Origin: an uncultured Lachnospiraceae bacterium
Lineage (GTDB): Bacteria; Bacillota; Clostridia; Lachnospirales; Lachnospiraceae
Length of the DNA: 64,000 nucleotides
Direction of reading: 5' to 3'
Assembly: GCA_910584945.1 (NCBI GenBank)
Contig: CAJUDY010000006.1
Span: forward strand, 1-64,000
In this document: in pieces, positions 57,057 to 64,000 of the stretch
Position numbering within the stretch: the stretch's first letter is position 1
Layout of the letters: every line of letters starts with the position of its first letter
The notes under the pieces: model-generated
Told to the model about the DNA's origin: nothing
What the model saw: only the letters and a program-made list of their open reading frames with translations
Database searches by the model: none
Program-made: the position numbers and the translations under genes

Positions 57057-57138
57057 TGCATAATTATACATTTTATATCTATTTTATGCAAGTATTTTTT
57101 ATAAAATCGTGAAAATATGTATATTTTTTCACTTGCAT
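57057..57138. promoter_or_regulatory. Candidate ArgR-type operator sites
   Basis: TGCATAATTATACA (57057-57070) is a near-perfect palindrome resembling an ARG box. Further sites are ATGCAAGT (57086-57093), the reverse complement of ACTTGCAT (57131-57138), and a GTGAAAA...TTTTCAC palindrome at about 57110-57132. ACTTGCAT also occurs at the argC promoter (56858-56865, opposite strand). The cluster suggests arginine-dependent control, but the true consensus of this organism is not known. Confidence 0.45.
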
Positions 57139-57161
57139 TCTTCCAGGACTTGTTGTATAGT
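57133..57161 (+). promoter_or_regulatory. Promoter for argG
   Basis: A -35 TTGCAT (57133-57138), a 17-base spacer and a -10 TATAGT (57156-57161). The -35 box overlaps the ACTTGCAT octamer. Confidence 0.65.
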
Positions 57162-57232
57162 ATAAGGCAGTGAAAAACAGCAACCAACAGCTTCCGGGCG
57201 GAAGCGGAACTTTAAAAGAGGAGAATCTGATT

Positions 57233-58456
57233 ATGAAAGAAAAAGTAATTCTTGCTTATTCCGGCGGACTGGATACCACCGCCATCATCCCGTGGTTAAA
57301 GGAAAACTTTGATTATGAAGTCATCTGCTGCTGCATCGACTGCGGACAGGGCAACGAGCTGGACGGCCTGGAGGAGCGCGCAAAGCTCTCCGGCGCGGCA
57401 AAACTTTATATTGAAGATATTGTAGATGAGTTTTCAGAAGAGTATATCATGCCCTGCGTACAGGCAGGCGCTGTCTATGAGAACAAATATCTGCTGGGAA
57501 CCTCCATGGCACGCCCGGTGATTGCCAAGAGACTGGTGGAGATCGCAAGAAAAGAAGGCGCCACCGCCATCTGCCACGGTGCCACCGGCAAAGGCAACGA
57601 CCAAATCCGTTTTGAGCTCGGCATCAAAGCCCTGGCGCCGGATCTGAAGATCATCGCTCCCTGGCGGATGACCGATGTGTGGACCATGAAGTCCAGGGAG
57701 GACGAGATCGAATACTGCAAAAAGCACGGCATTCATCTTCCCTTCGATCACAGCCAGAGCTACAGCCGGGACCGGAACCTCTGGCACATCAGCCACGAAG
57801 GACTGGAACTGGAAGATCCGGCCAACGAACCCAATTATGACCACATGCTGGTGCTGGGCGTCACACCGGAGAAAGCGCCCGATGAAGGGGAATATGTGAC
57901 GATGACCTTCGAAAAAGGCATCCCGACCTCCGTAAACGGAGAGAAGATGAAGGTGGCGGACGTCATCCGTAAGCTCAATGAACTGGGCGGAAAGCACGGC
58001 ATCGGTATCGTGGACATCGTGGAAAACCGGGTGGTCGGCATGAAGTCCCGCGGCGTCTATGAGACTCCCGGCGGAACGATCCTTATGGAGGCCCACGCAC
58101 AGCTGGAGGAGCTGGTGCTTGACCGCGCCACCATGGAGACCAAGAAAGATATGGGCAATAAGATGGCGCAGATCGTCTACGAGGGCAAATGGTTTACGCC
58201 CCTTCGGGAAGCCGTACAGGCATTCGTGACCAGCACCCAGGAGTATGTAACCGGGGAAGTGAAGTTCAAGCTCTACAAGGGCAATATCATCAAAGCCGGA
58301 ACCACCTCTCCCTACAGCCTGTACAGCGAGTCCCTGGCCTCCTTCACCACCGGCGATCTCTATGACCACCATGACGCCAGCGGATTCATCACCCTTTTCG
58401 GACTGCCCTTAAAAGTCCGTGCCATGAAGATGGCGGAAGCAGCGAAGAATGCCTGA
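57233..58456 (+). CDS. argG: Argininosuccinate synthase
   Basis: Joins citrulline and aspartate with ATP. The 407-residue protein has the pyrophosphatase-loop motif [24 protein letters not shown] and EVGMK-like segments such as VVGMKSRG. The ATG at 57233 has a GAGGAG site; the open frame upstream is not needed. Divergent from argC; argH is not next to it. Confidence 0.96.
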   Translation: MKEKVILAYSGGLDTTAIIPWLKENFDYEVICCCIDCGQGNELDGLEERAKLSGAAKLYIEDIVDEFSEEYIMPCVQAGAVYENKYLLGTSMARPVIAKRLVEIARKEGATAICHGATGKGNDQIRFELGIKALAPDLKIIAPWRMTDVWTMKSREDEIEYCKKHGIHLPFDHSQSYSRDRNLWHISHEGLELEDPANEPNYDHMLVLGVTPEKAPDEGEYVTMTFEKGIPTSVNGEKMKVADVIRKLNELGGKHGIGIVDIVENRVVGMKSRGVYETPGGTILMEAHAQLEELVLDRATMETKKDMGNKMAQIVYEGKWFTPLREAVQAFVTSTQEYVTGEVKFKLYKGNIIKAGTTSPYSLYSESLASFTTGDLYDHHDASGFITLFGLPLKVRAMKMAEAAKNA

Positions 58457-58570
58457 CCTTTTCTGAAAAAATAATGGTGGAATTTTTCTGGATTTATGGT
58501 ATACTACTCTAAGCAGAATATGCCTCAATGATTACGGGCATACATATGAAAAAAGGAGAGAATCGATCAT

Positions 58571-58813
58571 ATGAGTCAGGAAAAAGTAGACCGATATAAA
58601 GAGCAAAAACGGAACCGCAAAGCCATTCAGGCGAAGAAAAAACGCAACGCACTGATCGCGAAAGCCAGCGCCGCTTTGGTGGTCATGGCCCTGGGCGCAT
58701 GGCTTGGATATTCTGCCGTTGATCTTTATATGCAGAAACAAAACAGCGGACCGGTGACGGCGGATATCACCGCACTGGACGACTATGTGACGTCGCTCAA
58801 CACAGAGCAATAA
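58571..58813 (+). CDS. Small single-pass membrane protein
   Basis: 80 residues: a strongly basic, Lys/Arg/Gln-rich N-terminal region (1-27), one membrane segment (28-50) and an outer Thr/Ser-rich tail. A GGAGAG site lies before the ATG, and an extended -10 (TGGTATACT, 58497-58505) upstream may be its promoter. It ends 1 base before a terminator. Function unknown; the shape is that of small envelope or stress peptides. Confidence 0.65.
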   Translation: MSQEKVDRYKEQKRNRKAIQAKKKRNALIAKASAALVVMALGAWLGYSAVDLYMQKQNSGPVTADITALDDYVTSLNTEQ

Positions 58814-58838
58814 AAAAAGTGCCCCTGGCACTTTTTTT
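58812..58838. terminator. Bidirectional terminator
   Basis: AAAAAAAGTGCC (58812-58823) pairs with GGCACTTTTTTT (58827-58838) around a CCT loop. Serves the small membrane gene on plus and the DegV gene on minus. Confidence 0.85.
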
Positions 58839-58849
58839 ATTGCTCTGTA

Positions 58850-59689
58850 TCAGATCACCATGATGATCCCGCCCTGAGACGCATACAGGGTGCTGACCCC
58901 GCTCGTCTCCATGATCAGGATGTCTTTCACCTTCAGAAGCTTCTCCACTTCCTCTTTCACGAACTCCGCCCGCTCCCGGTTGTTGCAGTGGACAATGCCC
59001 AGCACTTTTTCCGCCGGATTCTTTACCTCCGCCGCCATGGTTTCCACCATACTGCGGAGCGCTTTCTGTATTCCTCTGGCCTGACCAAGCTGAATGATCA
59101 CGCCCTGATCGGTCGCTCCCATGACCGGCTTGATATTCAAAGCCGAGGCTAACAGCGCTTTCACCGCGCTGAGACGGCCGTTCTTGCGGAGATTATCCAG
59201 GGACTCCAGCACAAAATACGTGTGAAGCTCCAGTATGAACTGTTCCACCGTCCGAATCACCGTCTCGAAATCCATCCCGGCTTCCTCACACTCCTGAATC
59301 TTCTGGGCAATCCGGGTCTCTCCGACGGACGCCGAGCAGGAGTTAAACACGTAAACCTTCCCCTCCGGATGTTCCTCCAGATACAGCTTCTTCCCAAGCT
59401 CCGCGCTGTTGTAGGAACCGCTGAGCTCCGCCGACAACGTCACCGCGTACACATGCTCCGCCCCGCAGTCATAGACTTCCTTATATACTTCCGGCGACGG
59501 ACAGCTGGACTTGGGACAATTCGGACTTGCCTTCATCTTCTTTAGGAAATCCAGCCGGTCGAAGGTCTCGTCATCCACGAACTCCTCTCCGTCAATATTC
59601 AGCCGGAGCGCCGCATGCGCAAAATGCGGGTCCCGCTCCATCTCCTCTGTAAACTCCCCACAACTGTCTACCACAATTTTATAACTCAT
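58850..59689 (-). CDS. DegV-family fatty-acid-binding protein
   Basis: About 279 residues of the DegV/FakB fold: YKIVVDSCGEFTEE at the start, SSCPSPEVYKE, LSAELSGSYNSAE and RLSAVKALLASALNIKPV. FakB proteins hold fatty acids for the FakA kinase; no fakA is near. The ATG at 59689 gives the family start. Its promoter is at 59818-59846. Confidence 0.88.
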   Translation of the reverse strand: MSYKIVVDSCGEFTEEMERDPHFAHAALRLNIDGEEFVDDETFDRLDFLKKMKASPNCPKSSCPSPEVYKEVYDCGAEHVYAVTLSAELSGSYNSAELGKKLYLEEHPEGKVYVFNSCSASVGETRIAQKIQECEEAGMDFETVIRTVEQFILELHTYFVLESLDNLRKNGRLSAVKALLASALNIKPVMGATDQGVIIQLGQARGIQKALRSMVETMAAEVKNPAEKVLGIVHCNNRERAEFVKEEVEKLLKVKDILIMETSGVSTLYASQGGIIMVI

Positions 59690-59817
59690 CTTCCATACCA
59701 TCCCTGCTTACATTCTCTGTATCAGCCTTCCGGTAAAAACTCTGTACCCGAACACCTTACAACCGCACGCTGTCATACATTCTGTTTTATTCGCAACGTG
59801 GTTTTCATTACCACATT

Positions 59818-59846
59818 ATCTTACCACAATGCGGCAGGATATGCAA
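59818..59846 (-). promoter_or_regulatory. Promoter for the DegV-family gene
   Basis: On the minus strand a -35 TTGCAT (59841-59846), a 17-base spacer and a -10 TAAGAT (59818-59823). Two GTGGTAA copies lie across the -10 region and just after, and could be an operator. Confidence 0.5.
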
Positions 59847-59899
59847 TAGTCCACCCGTATCAGACCCGCTGTTTTCCCGTGATTATTTGAAAAATCAGG

Positions 59900-59928
59900 T
59901 GGAAAACCACTGCGTTTTCATCTATAAT
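59900..59928 (+). promoter_or_regulatory. Promoter for the DUF5721-type gene
   Basis: A weak -35 TGGAAA (59900-59905), a 17-base spacer and a perfect -10 TATAAT (59923-59928), 34 bases before the ATG at 59962. Confidence 0.5.
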
Positions 59929-59961
59929 GAAACTAAAACACAAAAAGTAGGAGGGTTTTCC

Positions 59962-60459
59962 ATGACTGCACTTCAGATCGCCGATATCCGGTCCTTTATG
60001 CATAAGCTTCTGCTCACGGAAACTTTTGACCGTTTTCTTCTCTTAGAAGGAAGCATCACTACCTTTGGCGCCTTCCGCATCGACGGAACACTTCAGAAAT
60101 CCTATTATACCCAGGAAGAACAGGAATTACTCGAAAACCGTGCGCTTTGCTTCTGGGGAGAGGTCCGCCCTTTCTGCTTTGAACTGATCAAGGGCAAGCG
60201 GGCGCCTCTGTCCTTCCGCTTTACTTTCCAGCTCTCCGCCTCCAATACCGAAAAGCTTCTTGCACAAACCGGGGTCTCCATCCCCCCGGAGCAGGTCCGC
60301 GGACTTCTCATGAACCTCAAGTACGACGGCCGCGCCCTTTTCTGCACCACCGGAACCTCCCTTTCCATCTTCACCATGGACAAAAAACTGGACCATGCCT
60401 GGGATGACATGGTCCAGAAGTTTTTCCGCCAGCAGGGCATTCCCTTCGAGACGGCTTAA
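59962..60459 (+). CDS. DUF5721-type protein
   Basis: A 165-residue soluble protein. The segments ADIRSFMHKLLLTETFDRFL, LEGSITTFGAFRIDG and HLQK-like TLQKSYYTQEE match the conserved DUF5721 family of Lachnospiraceae as I know it. No catalytic motif is seen and the role is unknown. The ATG at 59962 is preferred because an AGGAGG site lies just before it. Confidence 0.75.
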   Translation: MTALQIADIRSFMHKLLLTETFDRFLLLEGSITTFGAFRIDGTLQKSYYTQEEQELLENRALCFWGEVRPFCFELIKGKRAPLSFRFTFQLSASNTEKLLAQTGVSIPPEQVRGLLMNLKYDGRALFCTTGTSLSIFTMDKKLDHAWDDMVQKFFRQQGIPFETA

Positions 60460-60464
60460 TCTCG

Positions 60465-62546
60465 TTATTTGGTAAGCAGCATCATGATCTCGTTGCTTCT
60501 TGTGACGAATCTGGTCATGGCCTCCGGAGCGAGAGGCTGATGGCTGATCATGGCCAGGTCATAGAGCTGTTCGCAGATGGTATTCACATGCTCGCTCTCC
60601 GGATGTTCAAACAAGTATTTTACAAGCGCGTTGTTGGCATTCAGAATCAGTGTGGTGGAGGGGCCGAACGCGTTCGGGTCCATCCCGTACATATTGTACA
60701 TCTTCATCATTTCCTGCATCCTGCGGCTTTCCTCAGAGAGCGTGATCATGGAAGACACCTTCTCGTTCTTGAGCTTCTCCACTTTCACTTCCAGCTTCTC
60801 ATTGTTCAGCGCTTTGCGGAACAGATCGGTCAGCGCGTCGGTCTCTGCCTTCAGATCTTCCTCGGGCACTTCCTCTTTCATGGAGTCCGTCACATCCGCA
60901 TCGATACGCTGGAACTTCACCTTCTCATTCTTCGCCTCCAGATGGCTGATGAACGGATTATCAATGTTGTGCTTTAAGAGCACCGCGTTCATCTTCTGCT
61001 CCCGGAACATATTGATGTACTGACTCTGCTGCACTTCGTCGGTCACATAGTAGATGGTGGTCTTAGGCGCCTCCTTTTCTTCCTCCACAGGCTCGCCGTC
61101 CGCCGTCTCCACGGTCTGCTCGGGTTCTTCCGTCTTCGCCTCTTCCGCGGGCTTTTCCTCCTCTGCCTCCGGTCCCAGATATTCCTTCATGGTCGTGTAC
61201 TTGTTGTCAATATCTTTGAACAGGACATAGTCCATCATCCGCTCGCAGAACTTCTCATCCTTGATACAGCCGAACTTGATAAAGGGATTGATGTCGTCCC
61301 AGTATTTCTCATAGTTCTCCCGATCCGTCTTACACATACCGCTTAACTTGTCCGCCACCTTCTTGGTGATGTAGTCGGAGATCTTCTTTACGAAACCGTC
61401 GTTCTGCAGCGCGCTTCTGGATACGTTCAGCGGCAGATCCGGACAGTCGATCACACCTTTGAGCAGAAGGAGGAATTCCGGAATGACTTCCTTAATATTG
61501 TCTGCGATAAATACCTGATTATTGTAAAGCTTGATGGTTCCCTCGATGGACTCATACTCCATATTAATCTTCGGGAAATACAGGATTCCTTTTAAATTGA
61601 ACGGATAATCCATGTTCAGATGAATCCAGAACAGGGGCTCCTTATAGTCCATAAATACTTTGCGGTAGAATTCCTTGTACTCTTCCTCCGTGCACTCGTT
61701 GGGATGTTTGGTCCAGAGAGGTTTTGTATCGCTTAAGGACACCGGGCGCTTGTTGATCTTTACTTTATCCTTCGCAGGAGAGATCTCTTTTACTTCCTTG
61801 GTGCCGTCTTCCTTCTCGATCTCCTCGGTCTTGGCCTCCTCGTGAATGCGCTCCACCACCACGTCGTCCTCGGTCAGCTCGCTCTCCTCGATGGTCTCAA
61901 ACTCCTGCTCCGCGTTCTCTTTTGCCAGGAAGATCTCCACCGGCATAAAGGAACAATACTTGGATACCACTTCTCTTGCCCGGTATTCGTTGGCGAACTC
62001 CACGCTTTCCTCATTTAAAAAGAGGGTGATCTCCGTACCCACCGTATCCCTTGTGCCTGCCGCCATGGAAAACTCTGTGCCGCCGTCGCACTCCCAATGT
62101 ACCGCTTCCGCGCCTTCTTTATAGGAAAGGGTATCGATGTGCACCTCGTCCGCCACCATGAACGCAGAGTAGAAGCCCAGTCCGAAGTGTCCGATGATCT
62201 GGTCCTCGTTGGTCTTGTCCTTGTACTGCGCCAGGAAGTCCGTCGCGCCGGAGAAAGCGATCTGATTGATGTACTCCTCCACTTCCTCCGCCGTCATGCC
62301 AAGACCATTGTCGATGAATTTCAGCGTCTTCTCGTCCGGATTCACCAGAATCTGCACCTGAGGCTTATATTTATCCGGAAGGGTGTACTCTCCCATCATA
62401 TCCAGTTTCTTTAGTTTTGTGATGGCGTCGCATCCGTTGGAAACCAGCTCACGGAAGAAAATATCGTGATCGGAATAAAGCCATTTTTTAATAATTGGAA
62501 AAATATTGTCGCTGTTGATGGAAAGATTGCCATGTTTCTCGTTCAT
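60465..62546 (-). CDS. htpG: Molecular chaperone HtpG (Hsp90)
   Basis: ATP-dependent chaperone. The N-domain has RELVSNGCDAI, DNGLGMT and the GHFGLGFYSAF ATP-lid motif; middle and C-terminal domains follow. At 693 residues it is about 60-70 longer than E. coli HtpG, because of a charged Glu/Lys insertion at about 208-272, between the N and middle domains, and an acidic Glu/Ala insertion at about 459-496. CIRCE and promoter lie upstream. Confidence 0.95.
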   Translation of the reverse strand: MNEKHGNLSINSDNIFPIIKKWLYSDHDIFFRELVSNGCDAITKLKKLDMMGEYTLPDKYKPQVQILVNPDEKTLKFIDNGLGMTAEEVEEYINQIAFSGATDFLAQYKDKTNEDQIIGHFGLGFYSAFMVADEVHIDTLSYKEGAEAVHWECDGGTEFSMAAGTRDTVGTEITLFLNEESVEFANEYRAREVVSKYCSFMPVEIFLAKENAEQEFETIEESELTEDDVVVERIHEEAKTEEIEKEDGTKEVKEISPAKDKVKINKRPVSLSDTKPLWTKHPNECTEEEYKEFYRKVFMDYKEPLFWIHLNMDYPFNLKGILYFPKINMEYESIEGTIKLYNNQVFIADNIKEVIPEFLLLLKGVIDCPDLPLNVSRSALQNDGFVKKISDYITKKVADKLSGMCKTDRENYEKYWDDINPFIKFGCIKDEKFCERMMDYVLFKDIDNKYTTMKEYLGPEAEEEKPAEEAKTEEPEQTVETADGEPVEEEKEAPKTTIYYVTDEVQQSQYINMFREQKMNAVLLKHNIDNPFISHLEAKNEKVKFQRIDADVTDSMKEEVPEEDLKAETDALTDLFRKALNNEKLEVKVEKLKNEKVSSMITLSEESRRMQEMMKMYNMYGMDPNAFGPSTTLILNANNALVKYLFEHPESEHVNTICEQLYDLAMISHQPLAPEAMTRFVTRSNEIMMLLTK

Positions 62547-62616
62547 ATGTCCACTGCCTTTCTTTTCTGTCTAACGGGAACCGCTCCCAAATTGCCGCCC
62601 CGTTGATTTATATAGT

Positions 62617-62645
62617 AATATAATCCCCTCCGGGCCAAAAGTCAA
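62617..62645 (-). promoter_or_regulatory. Promoter for htpG
   Basis: On the minus strand a -35 TTGACT (62640-62645), a 17-base spacer and a -10 TATATT (62617-62622), with a 70-base leader to the ATG. Confidence 0.7.
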
Positions 62646-62652
62646 GACATTT

Positions 62653-62679
62653 TTAGCACTCATTTCGCATGAGTGCTAA
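62653..62679. promoter_or_regulatory. CIRCE operator (HrcA-binding)
   Basis: TTAGCACTC (62653-62661), nine spacer bases and GAGTGCTAA (62671-62679) form a perfect match to the CIRCE consensus. It lies 7 bases upstream of the htpG -35 box, in the gap shared with the divergent gene at 62798. HrcA, the repressor of class I heat-shock genes, is the expected ligand. Confidence 0.95.
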
Positions 62680-62729
62680 TAATTTTTTCTAAAATTTTTA
62701 AACAATTTCTAAAACGCCTGCTCCCTTTG

Positions 62730-62758
62730 TTGATTTTGCCTATATTCTGTGTTACAAT
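62730..62758 (+). promoter_or_regulatory. Promoter for the cytidylate-kinase-like gene
   Basis: A -35 TTGATT (62730-62735), a 17-base spacer and a -10 TACAAT (62753-62758), about 40 bases before the ATG at 62798. Confidence 0.6.
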
Positions 62759-62797
62759 AAAGAAAACTTATCTTATTTCCACAAAGGGGTGGTGTAT

Positions 62798-63427
62798 ATG
62801 GCAAAAAAATTTACGATTACTTTAGGACGTGAGTGCGGGGCAGGCGCTACGCTGATCGCACAGTCACTTTCCAAAGACCTGGATATCCCTTATTATGACA
62901 AAGATATCTTCCGCATGGTGTCCGACCGCAGCGGGGTTCTGGAAGAGTTCTTTCATGTGAACAATGAACGTCCCGGCAACAACCTTCTGTACAAACTGAT
63001 CAAGGAGCTGAACCCGAAGCAGCAGAAACCGTCCCTTGGGAAGGATATCGTCTCCCCGGACAATCTGTTCCGCTTCCAGTCCGAACTAATCAAGGAGCTG
63101 GCAGACAACGAAACCTGTATGATCATCGGGCGTTGTTCCGACTACATTCTGAGGGATCACGACAACATCGTCAAAGTGTTCGTCTGCGGAGACCCGGAGA
63201 GCAAGGTCCGCCGAATGATGAGTACCTTCTCTCTGGATAGAAGCGCCGCCATCGACCGCATCAAGGATACGGACAAACAGCGCCGCAAGTATTACAACTA
63301 TTACACCGGCAAGACTTGGGACGCGGCGACCAACTATGATCTGTGCCTGAACACCGGCAATATGACCATCGAAGAGGCCGCCGGGATCGTCAAATGCTAT
63401 CTCAGCCAAAAAGGATATATTGATTAA
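62798..63427 (+). CDS. Cytidylate-kinase-like protein
   Basis: A 209-residue P-loop protein. The N-terminus TITLGRECGAGATLIAQSL takes the place of the classical GPAGAGKST loop, with Ala-Thr in place of Lys-Ser, and YYDKDIFRMV, MIIGRCSDYIL and YNYYTG follow. This is the cytidylate-kinase-like family common in Clostridia; its loop lacks the Lys, so the true substrate is not known. The ATG at 62798 is preferred over an upstream GTG. It shares the intergenic CIRCE region with htpG. Confidence 0.8.
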   Translation: MAKKFTITLGRECGAGATLIAQSLSKDLDIPYYDKDIFRMVSDRSGVLEEFFHVNNERPGNNLLYKLIKELNPKQQKPSLGKDIVSPDNLFRFQSELIKELADNETCMIIGRCSDYILRDHDNIVKVFVCGDPESKVRRMMSTFSLDRSAAIDRIKDTDKQRRKYYNYYTGKTWDAATNYDLCLNTGNMTIEEAAGIVKCYLSQKGYID

Positions 63428-63429
63428 TC

Positions 63430-63468
63430 AAGCAGGAGGCAGGTGAACGAATCACCTGCCTCCTGCTT
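63430..63468. terminator. Bidirectional hairpin between convergent genes
   Basis: AAGCAGGAGGCAGGTGA (63430-63446) pairs perfectly with TCACCTGCCTCCTGCTT (63452-63468) around ACGAA. It separates the kinase-like gene from glpK. The U-runs are short, but the stem is very stable. Confidence 0.75.
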
Positions 63469-63480
63469 AATTCCGCTGTA

Positions 63481-64000
63481 TTATTTGGCCCATCCGTAGG
63501 AATACTTGACCGCCTTCTCCCAGCCTTCCTGCTTCTCCCGGCGCACCGCTTCTGAGATGGACGGTTCGAACACCCGGTCGATAGACCAGTTTCGTTCCAC
63601 ATCTTCCCTGCTCTTCCAGTACCCTGCCGCCAGTCCGGCCAGATAGGCGGCTCCCATGGCCGTGGTCTCCACGCATCTCGGACGCTCCACCGGGGCACCG
63701 ATAAGGTCCGCCTGAGTCTGCATCAGAAAGTTGTTGGCGCTGGCGCCCCCGTCCACTTTCAGGGACGCCAGACGGATTCCCGAGTCCGCCTCCATGGCTT
63801 TTAATACATCCTGGGTCTGATAGGCCAGCGACTCCAGCGTCGCCCGGATGATGTGGTACTTGTTCACCCCCCGGGTGATGCCCACAATCGTCCCTCTGGC
63901 ATACTGATCCCAGTGAGGCGCACCAAGCCCGGTGAATGCAGGAACCACATAGCAGCCACCGGTATCCTTTACCTTCTGAGCCATATACTCCGAGTCCTCC
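63481..64000 (-). CDS. glpK: Glycerol kinase, 3' part (runs off the window)
   Basis: The C-terminal part of an FGGY-family kinase, with [29 protein letters not shown], the [15 protein letters not shown] phosphate-binding segment and [10 protein letters not shown], is closest to glycerol kinase, which phosphorylates glycerol. The frame runs past 64000 and the start lies outside. Confidence 0.9.
   Translation of the reverse strand, partial: EDSEYMAQKVKDTGGCYVVPAFTGLGAPHWDQYARGTIVGITRGVNKYHIIRATLESLAYQTQDVLKAMEADSGIRLASLKVDGGASANNFLMQTQADLIGAPVERPRCVETTAMGAAYLAGLAAGYWKSREDVERNWSIDRVFEPSISEAVRREKQEGWEKAVKYSYGWAK

Overview
The window looks like chromosome of a spore-forming anaerobic Firmicute of the class Clostridia, most likely Lachnospiraceae. 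The evidence is gene order and family membership: rpsT / gpr / spoIIP / lepA / hemW, priA-def-fmt-rsmB-rlmN-prpC-prkC-rsgA-rpe-thiN, a DUF5721-type gene, PASTA kinase plus PP2C phosphatase, meso-DAP-type MurE, and sigma-A-like promoters with 17-bp spacers. Base composition is moderately GC-rich for the group. No rRNA, tRNA, CRISPR array, insertion sequence or prophage was recognised.

Layout. 1-13.6 kb (minus strand) is one long housekeeping run from murE to thiN covering cell-wall precursor synthesis, replication restart, translation start and end processing, rRNA methylation, Ser/Thr signalling, ribosome maturation and thiamine activation. Its likely promoter shares a single palindromic -35 hexamer with a divergent HD-hydrolase / carbamate-kinase-like operon. 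15.6-20 kb is accessory: a dead YafQ-DinJ type toxin-antitoxin pair, a GNAT, a MerR gene and a carboxymuconolactone decarboxylase-like gene with overlapping 5' ends, and a GH36 alpha-galactosidase. 20-25.2 kb has an AraC regulator, a lipoprotein and carB. 25.2-29 kb is a decayed stretch: a truncated, frameshifted AAA-ATPase gene, fragments and small membrane proteins, around an unusual metallophosphoesterase-rubrerythrin-rubredoxin fusion. A hybrid histidine kinase follows at 29-31.2 kb.

31.2-35.7 kb is the most system-like uncharacterised locus. It is a minus-strand operon of a MoxR-type AAA ATPase, a VWA protein and three unknown proteins, two of which share a domain. It sits downstream of lepA-hemW, where hrcA-grpE-dnaK is often found in Firmicutes. 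36-43 kb is the conserved lepA/spoIIP/gpr/rpsT/holA block. 43.3-49.1 kb holds comEC and comEA on either side of a WalRK-like two-component system with a GerMN lipoprotein, an order that recalls actinobacterial mtrA-mtrB-lpqB. 49.1-58.5 kb is the arginine locus: argC-GNAT-argJ-(MreB-like fragment)-argB-argD on minus, with argG divergent. 58.5-64 kb has a small membrane protein, a DegV protein, a DUF5721 protein, htpG under a perfect CIRCE operator, a cytidylate-kinase-like protein and the 3' part of glpK.

A family of long intergenic hairpins (near 0.2, 13.8, 41.4 and 57.0 kb, with related structures near 38.8 and 39.1 kb) shows paired base changes between copies. The best candidates for new biology are these hairpins, the MreB-like gene inside the arginine operon, the MoxR-VWA operon, and a compact orphan transcription unit at 43.1-43.3 kb. 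All functional statements rest on reading sequence and motifs by eye; no database search was run.
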